Shown: positions 16,001 through 23,431 of the stretch, piece after piece
Numbering within the stretch: the first letter of the stretch is position 1
Layout of the letters: every line of letters begins with the position of its first letter
From: Nitrospirota bacterium
GTDB lineage: Bacteria > Nitrospirota > Thermodesulfovibrionia > Thermodesulfovibrionales > Magnetobacteriaceae
Direction: 5' to 3'
Assembly (NCBI GenBank): GCA_015233245.1
Contig: JADFYB010000005.1
Location: forward strand, 1-50,277
Length of the DNA stretch: 50,277 nt
Program-made: the position numbers and the translations under genes
The notes under the pieces: model-generated
What the model was told of the DNA's origin: nothing
The model's input: only the letters and a program-made list of their open reading frames with translations
Databases searched by the model: none

Positions 16001-18720
16001 TCCAACACCACTGCCTGAAATCTGACAGCATCTTTAACCAACACCCATCGCTGTGTTTTAACACCGATAAAGCGTTTAGATGGGTACATGTTTGTATGTG
16101 TGGAGACGGTTTGAATTTCCCCGTTAGGGTCTGAGTACTCAAGTTCAGTTAGGAGCATTGCAGGAGCTTTAATGTCAGGGATTTTCTTAAAGACAGCCCT
16201 GCCTCCGCCTCCATTATCAAGATTAAAACTCAGAGTTTCAAGTTTAAACGGTTTTTCTTTTTGTATGTTTTCACTCTTGCTGTCGTCATCGGAGTTATCT
16301 TCAGTTATTGTTTCGATGCCCTCTTTCAATTCATTGCCGGAAAAAGTAAAATCCTCAAAGTCCTGGAAGTGCAGTTGATATGAGCTGATTTCCGCCCTTA
16401 CTTTCACTGGAAGCTTTGATGCTCCGCCTCCGGAAAGATACGCAGCCGACACGTTAAACGCCACCTCTTTTGGTTTTATCAGAGGCGTTTGGGTGACAGA
16501 TAGTTGCCCTCTCATCAGAGGCACCCGAAACTCCTCCACTTTAAATGTACCGGTAAGAATATCAGAGGATTTCTTACTGCTTTTAGACAGAAGCGATTCA
16601 TAGTTGCCAAGCTTGGCATCTTTAGGAATCTGCCATGTGCCCTCAGCGTGCCCGCTTGAATTCCATTTTATCGGAATGTGGTAACTCTGCTCATCTCCGC
16701 GATGAGTGATTATCATCTCATTTGGAAGCTCCTCCGGTTTAATAATGTCAAATCCCAGGCCAGTTCTCTTTCTGGCAATGTGTTTAAAGTGAACGGTCTC
16801 TCCTGCCCGAAACAGCATACGGTCAAAAATCGTGTGAATTGTAATCTTACCGGATTGTGAATAATCATTTGAAAATAAATTAAATCTCCACGGCTCTATC
16901 CCTTCATTCCAGCTTGAGTGAATGAAGGTCAAATCGTTGCCTTTTCTGGCAAATACAAACAATCCGCCTCCAATGCCATTTAACGACTGTGAGTTTTCGG
17001 TATAGTTTATTTTAAGGTTGCTATAGGGGAGTTTATCTGATGAAATCTCCTTGTTGACCTTAGCAACGCCGCTTTCGTCTGTTTTGCCTTGCCAGATGAT
17101 TTTACCGTTACTGTCTCTTAGGGTGACATCGGCATCTTTTACCGGCTCTGCCGTATCAAGGGTTGTAACCCAGACTATGGAGGACTCACGTCCCCATTTA
17201 AAGTGAGCCGACAGATTGGTAACCAGCGCTCCTGCCTGTACGTACATGGGTTTAGAGTCTTCCAACAGGTGTTTACCTAAAATGCTGCTCTTTAGCTCTA
17301 CAATGTGAAATCCAGGGGTTTTAAGTGGAATCCCTATGACTTCAAAATCTTTACCGGCTCCGGGAAGAGGAATGGTTACACTTTCAGTTTTGTCTTTATC
17401 CGTAAGAACCGGTTTTTCTCTTACAGCCGATGACAGAGTCCGGAGCCATTTAATTATATCCTCTTCGTTGGCTTTGGCGGTGTGGTGAATTTTCCCATTT
17501 ACTTCGCTTATTATTTCCTTTTTTGTTCCTTTAAGCATAGTTTCTATATTTCTAACCGTTATAGGAAGAGCAGGGTTTGCGTTTAACTCAAGAATCCCAA
17601 ACCGTGAGGCAAATTTGGCAAGCGGCGGATACGTGTCTGTTGATACTTTCAGAGGGAATTTATCAGCATTTGAAAGCAGCCGTCCTGAGTCATCTTTAAC
17701 GTTAGCAGGTAAGATAACGCTAAATGTTGACTTTTCAGGAAACGGTCCTAAAAAAAGACCATACGTCACTCCGGTATCGTTATCATTTTCGCCGGTGTCT
17801 TTTAATTTCCATGTTTTACCGGAATCTGACCTTAAGGTAATCTCTTTAGCAACATTCCACGGAATGGAGGCTGAGGAAAGGATTTTCATAGGAGTCAGGG
17901 GGATACACTGATTTTCGGGACGTTCCCGCTGACACTCAAACGTTATGGTAAACGGTGGGCGGGTTTTATAGGTAAGGGGTTGATCTGAAGTTGTGGCAGC
18001 ACCGGTTTTGGATTTAACTCCTTTGCCCCAGATTATCTTTACCTCTTTGTCAGGAGGAAGCGCTCTTTTACACTGAAACACCAGCATGGGAGCCTTTTTG
18101 TCCTCTATCCACATGGTTTTTATTATTTGCTTTTTCATTTTGTCATCCAATAAATTAATACCGATTTTCTCTCCTATACCGCTAACACTGCAATAGACGT
18201 TTTCCAAAACCGATTTTTCATCTGCAGCGGCATCAAGTGTAAAAGCAAACGCTTGTTCCTCCTCGATAATTGCTCCTTCGTATGGCTCTTGCCTGATAAC
18301 AGCAGGGCCTCCGGTTGAGAAACTAAATTCTCTCTTTCCGGTAATAGCCTTTCCTGAGAGAGTTTTCAGATCGTCTTTGAGTTTAAAGTTACATACAACA
18401 CCTGCCGGCAAATCAGCGGCAAAATCGTAAGACCAGTTCTTGCCGTCAATCCATCGTCCTGTGGCGTTATCGGTACAATTTGTGTCAAAAGGATTTTTGA
18501 GGAAAGGGTTGCCAAAGGGAACAATCTGCTCTGAAAACCGCACTGCCACCTGTCTGACATTCTTAACAGTACCCTCCGGAGTAAACACTTCAACCTGCGC
18601 TGATTCCACAGTGTGGGCTATTGCTGATGACACTAAAAATAAGGCAGCTAATATTAAGAAAAGTATGTGTAACTTTATGAGATTGTTTTTCATGTGTTTC
18701 CCCCTGCGTATAATAGACAA
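13003..18720 (-). CDS. bacterial alpha-2-macroglobulin family protein (MG2), thioester-containing, periplasmic
   Basis: 1905 aa; signal peptide MKNNLIKLHILFLILAALFLVSSAIAHT; PYTCLEQRISK thioester motif; macroglobulin repeats; no lipobox. Confidence 0.9.
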   Translation of the reverse strand: MSIIRRGKHMKNNLIKLHILFLILAALFLVSSAIAHTVESAQVEVFTPEGTVKNVRQVAVRFSEQIVPFGNPFLKNPFDTNCTDNATGRWIDGKNWSYDFAADLPAGVVCNFKLKDDLKTLSGKAITGKREFSFSTGGPAVIRQEPYEGAIIEEEQAFAFTLDAAADEKSVLENVYCSVSGIGEKIGINLLDDKMKKQIIKTMWIEDKKAPMLVFQCKRALPPDKEVKIIWGKGVKSKTGAATTSDQPLTYKTRPPFTITFECQRERPENQCIPLTPMKILSSASIPWNVAKEITLRSDSGKTWKLKDTGENDNDTGVTYGLFLGPFPEKSTFSVILPANVKDDSGRLLSNADKFPLKVSTDTYPPLAKFASRFGILELNANPALPITVRNIETMLKGTKKEIISEVNGKIHHTAKANEEDIIKWLRTLSSAVREKPVLTDKDKTESVTIPLPGAGKDFEVIGIPLKTPGFHIVELKSSILGKHLLEDSKPMYVQAGALVTNLSAHFKWGRESSIVWVTTLDTAEPVKDADVTLRDSNGKIIWQGKTDESGVAKVNKEISSDKLPYSNLKINYTENSQSLNGIGGGLFVFARKGNDLTFIHSSWNEGIEPWRFNLFSNDYSQSGKITIHTIFDRMLFRAGETVHFKHIARKRTGLGFDIIKPEELPNEMIITHRGDEQSYHIPIKWNSSGHAEGTWQIPKDAKLGNYESLLSKSSKKSSDILTGTFKVEEFRVPLMRGQLSVTQTPLIKPKEVAFNVSAAYLSGGGASKLPVKVRAEISSYQLHFQDFEDFTFSGNELKEGIETITEDNSDDDSKSENIQKEKPFKLETLSFNLDNGGGGRAVFKKIPDIKAPAMLLTELEYSDPNGEIQTVSTHTNMYPSKRFIGVKTQRWVLVKDAVRFQAVVLDTTGKPVANAPVKADFFQRKNYSHRRRITGGFYGFSSVTEIKKIGTACEGKTNAQGLLICEAAAPLGGNIIVEAVTTDDAGNKSFSDAEFWVSDGNDWWLSGTGNSDRIDVIAEKRRYEAGETARFQVRMPFREATVLVSAEREGVIDYFVKKVSGKEPVFELPIKNNYAPNVYVSVFAVRGRIGDEKPGFMFDPGKPAYKFGLSKIRVGWRPNTLNVEVKADRDTYKIRSKAKVHIKVTTADGKPVSSGTEAAVAAVDEGLLELYPNSSWDLLKAMMGERPYEVVTSTAQMMVVGKRHFGKKALAHGGGGGRQITRELFDTLLFWKGTVTVDSNGEADVEIPLNDSLTAFKIAAVATSGANLFGTGEATIKSSQDLILFGGTPPTVREGDSYKAGFTVRNGSDRTIEAEVGLELTMDGKAGNTPRNKITEKLAPGEAKEIGWEIKVPYGIKRIDYEVAAKETSGKASDKLKKFSTVLEAVRVRTFQATLSQLKDKKYTVEVEKPASAVSEKGGIDVKVTGRLSNGLDGVSNFMSAYPYTCLEQRISKAVALKDKKGLDKIMETIPAYLDKDGFAKYFPTMTEGSDVLTSYILSILNEAQYKIPESILSQMLSALTNFVEGKVIRNSALPTADVSIRKLVAIEAISRYAAVEAGYLKPITIEPNLWPTSALLDWMNILQRGQNIANRDKLLKEAKTILRSRMNTQGTVMGLSADANQNLFWLMSSPDTNTVKALLTVLSFDDWKEDVVRIANGTVQSLKHGHWSTTVANAWGVVAMDKFSDKFEKTKVTGTTSATLSDKSKTLDFNKTPKGGTLSFGFPDVNTGKGNTLSVVHNGNGAPWVTVSSLAAIPLKEPVSTGYRIKKTVEPVQQKTQGKWSKGDVASVTLEIDAQSDMTWVVVSDPIPSGSSILGTGLKRDSAILSSANTTAPQGYAEEVYRENSFEGLRAYYRYVPKGKFSVTYTVRFNNEGTFLLPESRVEALYAPEMFGEIPNKQVEIVK

Positions 18721-19112
18721 TTTATTTTTTAAGTTTTGCGTTTTTATTCTAAGTTTTTATGTCGACAAAAGCAAGTATGAGTTAAAAATGATTTAAGGGA
18801 AAGGCAATGCCTATTACGGCTGGGATTAAGGAGAATCAAAAGAACATCTACTTTCAGTCCTATTTTTTTATAAATCGTATTATTAACTATAGCATCAAAA
18901 GCAGCTATAGTTTGCAATATCTTGATTAATTTTCCTTTATTTTTTAAGTTATAATAGTATTTAATTAGATTAAAAAATAAAACATTAAATCGTTTCTATT
19001 ATATATATTTACTATAAGATTAAATGGAAGAAAAGATGGGAGTTTAAACCATAACAAAACTATAATTCCTTTCTATTTTGAGTGGGAAAAAATAAATATT
19101 TGTTTACTTCTC

Positions 19113-19141
19113 TTGACATAATATCTATTGCTATATATACT
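19113..19141 (+). promoter_or_regulatory. consensus sigma-70 promoter (TTGACA-17 nt-TATACT)
   Basis: TTGACA 19113-19118, TATACT 19136-19141, upstream of the TPR/Hsp90-like operon. Confidence 0.7.
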
Positions 19142-19191
19142 GATGATATGTAATAGATCGGATGATTGTTTGTTATTTTAGATAAATTCAT

Positions 19192-19221
19192 TTTAAAAGT
19201 GATAACTGTTTTACTTTTAAA
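19192..19221 (+). repeat. 9-bp perfect inverted repeat in the leader (TTTAAAAGT-12 nt-ACTTTTAAA)
   Basis: 19192-19200 versus 19213-19221, between promoter and SD. Confidence 0.7.
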
Positions 19222-19249
19222 GAATTATACAAACCGACATTAGGAGAGT

Positions 19250-20020
19250 ATGGTAGATTTGGCAACATTAATGGGATTGGTTGTATCATGCGGTGGAGTG
19301 TTACAAAGTGCTTGGTATAATGAGAAAAGTAAAGAATTAGTAGATAATATTTATAAAATAAAAGAAAAACTAGAAGGGTTAGAAGAGTTTAATCAAAAAT
19401 ATAAGTACTTGTCGGGAAATTCAAGTATTTTATTAAAAAAAGAGTCTAATAAAATACCATCATTTTTATTACCGATTGATCGCTGGGCAAACAAGCTAAC
19501 GGAATGTTCACAGGTTGACATGGAGAGTGGATTTATAATGTCTGATAGTGGTGAAAAAGCAAAAGTATGGCACATAGGGAAAAAGTATATACTTAATATG
19601 ATCAAACCTACTAAAATAATAACGTCAATAAATACTTTGCCTTTTACATCAGAAAATAATCATATTTATACTACAGCTGTTGACATGTTAAAAAAGAATG
19701 AACTTGAATTAGCTATAGATTTATTTATACAACTAATTAACTCAAATGAAGCAAATTATATTCTATGGAGAACATTCAACAACCTTGCTATTTGCTATTT
19801 AAAAAGTTGTAAATACAAATTTGCATTAAATAGTATAGATCAAGCATTTGATATTGCAACAGATGATGATAAATCTATCATATATTATAATAAAGCTGTA
19901 ATATTATATGAAATGGAAAGTTTTAAAGAAGCAGTGTTTTATTTTGAAAAATCTCTCACAAACAGCTTGATTGCTGAGGATGCATTCATAGGGATGTTTG
20001 ATGCCTCTACGCATATTTAG
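19250..20020 (+). CDS. TPR-repeat protein, first gene of the TPR/Hsp90-like operon
   Basis: N-terminal coiled-coil-like region, then YTTAVDMLKKNELELAIDLFIQLI...NNLAICYLKSCKYKFALNSIDQAF...IYYNKAVILYEMESFKEAVFYFEKSL; SD TAGGAGAG. Confidence 0.75.
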   Translation: MVDLATLMGLVVSCGGVLQSAWYNEKSKELVDNIYKIKEKLEGLEEFNQKYKYLSGNSSILLKKESNKIPSFLLPIDRWANKLTECSQVDMESGFIMSDSGEKAKVWHIGKKYILNMIKPTKIITSINTLPFTSENNHIYTTAVDMLKKNELELAIDLFIQLINSNEANYILWRTFNNLAICYLKSCKYKFALNSIDQAFDIATDDDKSIIYYNKAVILYEMESFKEAVFYFEKSLTNSLIAEDAFIGMFDASTHI

Positions 20021-20027
20021 GAACTCT

Positions 20028-22148
20028 ATGGACAATCAAAACAAAATTAAGGTTGATCTTTCTGGATTAGTACGTATTATAGGTGATAAACTTTATTCTA
20101 CACCCTATGTTTTTATCAGAGAAAATGTTCAAAATGCAATAGATGCATTGCGATTGCTTCCTACAGATGGTCGTGTTTTAGATGGTAATAGCTATGTTAA
20201 GGTTACAGTAACTAAAAATATTGTTGAAGTTGAAGACACTGGCATTGGGATGTCTGAAGTTGACCTATCGGAATATTTTTGGAATATTTGTAAAACATCA
20301 AAAAATAACGAGAAATCTCAAAAATGCAATGTTATTGGAAGGTTTGGGGTTGGTGCATTTGCAAATTTTAAAGTTTGTAGTGAAATAGAGGTTCATACAT
20401 GGCGTAAAGGATTTCTTCCATTAAGAACTTTTGTATCTAAATCAAACCTTGAAAAGAATATTCATGATTATGATCTTAGTAAAAGTAATAAAATAAAGAA
20501 GTTTGGAACACATATTATTGGAAAGATGGAAAGTACTTTGAATATAAATGATTTGCATAAATACCTAATGGAACATGTTAAATATTTAAATGAAAATGTT
20601 TATTTTAATGGAGAAAAAATATCCACAAAAAAGTTTCAGTATATTAATAAAGAAAAAGCTCAATTATTATATGAAAAACAAATAGAGGTTATCAATATCA
20701 ACTTAAATATCGCATATTACGAAATTGATTCAAAGATAGTTATTGAAATTAATTCAAAAGATATTTCTAAAGTATTATACTGTTCATTAAATTTAAAAAG
20801 AGGACAAGTTAAAATTTATTTAAATAATTTTTTATTAACCTATGATAAGAATGCTTATTATACTTGGAGCATAGGTTTATCAGGATTATTAAATTCTAAT
20901 ATTTTAGAACCGGATGTTACCAGAGAAGGTTTAGATGAAAAGTCAACTGATTTTTTGAATAAATTATTAGAAAAAGTAAATAGTATAACTATAGATTGTT
21001 TATCTGATCAAAATGTATTGTTTGATTATAATTCTGACATAATAAGCTATATTGCTCAGCAACCATTTAAAAAAATACATAAATATCTTGATAATTTAGA
21101 TATAAAAGTTTTTGGGAAAAAAGATAAAATTAAACTTCGTAAACTTATTGATGACAATCAAAAAATAAATAAAATTTTGATTTCTGAAACAGAAAGCATT
21201 CCAGCACACATTAAGTTAATGAAAGATCAGGGTGTTGCTACAATCTTGTTAAATGAATTACCTTTAGATATTAAACCAATTGTTATCAAATACCTTAAAG
21301 AGAATTGTTCAGCAACTATGATTTCTGATTTTGAAATTAAATCCATTAAGTTGGATGAAGCATCATTAACAATTGAAATGAAATCTTTTCGTTCAGCTTT
21401 TAAAGAAGTATTGCAGAATTCCTATTTTGTAAAAGATCCTATAGTTGTTTTATGTAAATCAAACCAAAATATAGATGTATCAGTTAGTAATCTGTCACAG
21501 GATTTTTGTGTAAACGTTAATGTTGAGAGTGAAAACGTGAAACTAATATTAAAACATACTAACACAAGTGCTCTTAAAATGCTGATAGACAATCTGTTAT
21601 GTAAAAGATATCTTTTTGATGTTTTGGTTAAATTTTTGCCTGATGATATTACAACAGCAATGGCCATGTTTAATCCCAAACCCCATAAAGTAATTATAAA
21701 TGATGTTTCATTATTAACATTGATTCGTTCTAATGAGAAAGTTAAATGGAGTGGTCCCGAAGAGGATTGTATTAAGGTAGAATCGACAGAATTTAAAGAC
21801 ATGGAAGGATATTATATTAAGATTCCTGATTATATTAGTGAACATATAAAGCCACAAATTTCTGTATGTAAGACACCTGAATTTGTATGGTTGTTTTATA
21901 AACTGACTGCATTTTTTACGCTAAAAGATACGAATTTTTTTCTAATAGAAATAGAATCAAAATGTATATTGAGTGATGGTACTGAAGTTCAAGGGTATAT
22001 AAAACCTGGGAAAAATGTTCTAGTCTTTGATACAGGAATTTATTTGCCTATAGCATTTCCATTGTTGAAAAATATTTTACCAATTGATTCAAAAAAAGAA
22101 TTAGAGTTTAGTTTCAGAAATATATCTCGAAACAGTAATGATAGCTAA
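20028..22148 (+). CDS. divergent Hsp90/HtpG-like GHKL ATPase
   Basis: VDLSGLVRIIGDKLYSTPYVFIRENVQNAIDAL (N box), VEDTGIGMS (G1), GRFGVGAFANFKV (G2), GTHIIG; start at ATG 20028, 7 nt after the TPR stop. Confidence 0.85.
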   Translation: MDNQNKIKVDLSGLVRIIGDKLYSTPYVFIRENVQNAIDALRLLPTDGRVLDGNSYVKVTVTKNIVEVEDTGIGMSEVDLSEYFWNICKTSKNNEKSQKCNVIGRFGVGAFANFKVCSEIEVHTWRKGFLPLRTFVSKSNLEKNIHDYDLSKSNKIKKFGTHIIGKMESTLNINDLHKYLMEHVKYLNENVYFNGEKISTKKFQYINKEKAQLLYEKQIEVININLNIAYYEIDSKIVIEINSKDISKVLYCSLNLKRGQVKIYLNNFLLTYDKNAYYTWSIGLSGLLNSNILEPDVTREGLDEKSTDFLNKLLEKVNSITIDCLSDQNVLFDYNSDIISYIAQQPFKKIHKYLDNLDIKVFGKKDKIKLRKLIDDNQKINKILISETESIPAHIKLMKDQGVATILLNELPLDIKPIVIKYLKENCSATMISDFEIKSIKLDEASLTIEMKSFRSAFKEVLQNSYFVKDPIVVLCKSNQNIDVSVSNLSQDFCVNVNVESENVKLILKHTNTSALKMLIDNLLCKRYLFDVLVKFLPDDITTAMAMFNPKPHKVIINDVSLLTLIRSNEKVKWSGPEEDCIKVESTEFKDMEGYYIKIPDYISEHIKPQISVCKTPEFVWLFYKLTAFFTLKDTNFFLIEIESKCILSDGTEVQGYIKPGKNVLVFDTGIYLPIAFPLLKNILPIDSKKELEFSFRNISRNSNDS

Positions 22149-22182
22149 TATTAATTAATATAGCAATAATGTAATTCATAAT

Positions 22183-22760
22183 GTAGTAGTCAAGAAAAGT
22201 GTTTACAAGTAAAGCTAAAAGAGATGAAAGAGTCAAGGCTTTCCGGTTAAAATAGTTTAGCCAAAACATTTTAACAATAAGGAGGAAAGCCAATGACTCA
22301 AGGACAGTATATCATAAATCGGAAGCTGAGTATATTAGATCTTGGCAAGACACTAGGCAACATAAGCGAAGCCTGCCGGAAGTTAGGAGTTAGCCGACAG
22401 CACTATTATGACATCAAAGATACAATAGAAAAAGAAGGTTTGGAGGGGCTGAGAAGTCCAGAAGAGCACATCGTATTGGCAATCGAGTGATGCCGGAGAT
22501 TGAGCAGGCAATATTGGACTACGCCCTGGAGTCTCCTACTCATGGTTTAAACGCGTACGGTCAATGAGTTGAAGGGTATTGGCATTAGTGCGGGTGGGGT
22601 ACGTAGTGTCTAGCTTAGGCACAAACTTCATGTAAAGAGCTTGAGACTCAAGAGGCTGGAGCAGTGGGCGACAGCTAACAGCAACATTCTAACAGAATCT
22701 CAGGTTCTTGACAATGCCAAAGAAGAGCAACAATCTCACGGGGAAGTGGAGAGTCCCCAT
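22183..22760 (+). mobile_element. decayed IS481-type insertion sequence remnant
   Basis: HTH N-terminus ORF 22293-22490 (NISEACRKLGVSRQHYYDIKDTIEKEGLEGLRSPEE), then frame-disrupted RIGNRVMPEIEQAILDYALESPTHG and NELKGIGISAGGVRSV*LRHKLHVKSLRLKRLEQW. Boundaries approximate. Confidence 0.7.
22293..22720 (+). pseudogene. IS481-like transposase, fragmented by frameshift/stops and 3'-truncated
   Basis: Transposase-like segments continue in different frames after 22490. Confidence 0.7.
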
Positions 22761-22918
22761 TTTTTCCGCCTCTTCTATGAAAAGCCTGACTGCGGTTTTC
22801 AGCATTTCTTTGGAATGCTCAACGTGTTTCCACAGCTTGAAACATCCAGCTCAGGACAATATGCTACAAAAACCTCGTCCTCCTTAAATACAATTATGTC
22901 ATAATCTATTGATACCAT
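22745..22918 (-). pseudogene. HicB-like antitoxin, frameshifted
   Basis: ATG 22918: MVSIDYDIIVFKEDEVFVAYCPELDVSSCGNT / (frame change) VEHSKEMLKTAVRLFIEEAEKMGTL. Confidence 0.65.
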
Positions 22919-23156
22919 TTGCCTCCTCGTTTATATTATACAGAACACTAATAAAGACAACATTTTGTGTGCCAATAAATTCAGATTCCATCTTAGGGTC
23001 GCCATCCTCAAGCAACATTTCAATTACTTCTTTTAAATTGTTGTTGATTTCATAAAGGGTTTCAGCCTGAGAATGTGCTCCAGGAAAACCTGGCATGTAT
23101 CCAACATATAAACCAGTATCCGAACAACGTTCAATGACTGCTGTGTATGTTTTCAT
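22899..23156 (-). CDS. type II toxin-antitoxin HicB-family protein (orphan)
   Basis: MKTYTAVIERCSDTGLYVGYMPGFPGAHSQAETLYEINNNLKEVIEMLLEDG; no HicA identified adjacent. Confidence 0.75.
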   Translation of the reverse strand: MKTYTAVIERCSDTGLYVGYMPGFPGAHSQAETLYEINNNLKEVIEMLLEDGDPKMESEFIGTQNVVFISVLYNINEEANGINRL

Positions 23157-23277
23157 TGTTATCCCCTCTGAAGACTTTAGCTGACACTCCTGATCAAAAT
23201 CCTCAGGTAATCATTTTAAATCTTTTTATTATAAAAATCAACAGGTTTGCGTAACTTCTCGATGGCCATACCGATGT

Positions 23278-23427
23278 TTATTCCTTAACATGCGGCTTCT
23301 TTGAACACCCAGAGGAACCGCAATCGTGGCAGCCCCCGGCGCTTCCTTTTTTAAACATCGATCTGTACAAAATATAAACCGCCCCTGACACTATGACCGT
23401 TATCCAGAAGTAATCACTTGCTGCCAT
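23278..23427 (-). CDS. small Cys-rich membrane protein, FeoB-associated type (49 aa; not in ORF track)
   Basis: MAASDYFWITVIVSGAVYILYRSMFKKGSAGGCHDCGSSGCSKKPHVKE; N-terminal TM and CxxC...C; immediately downstream of feoB. Confidence 0.8.
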   Translation of the reverse strand: MAASDYFWITVIVSGAVYILYRSMFKKGSAGGCHDCGSSGCSKKPHVKE

Positions 23428-23431
23428 GTTT

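Noticed and set aside
22641-22904. 87-aa plus-strand ORF
   Set aside because: Spans the IS remnant and the antisense of the HicB-like pseudogene; chimeric composition.
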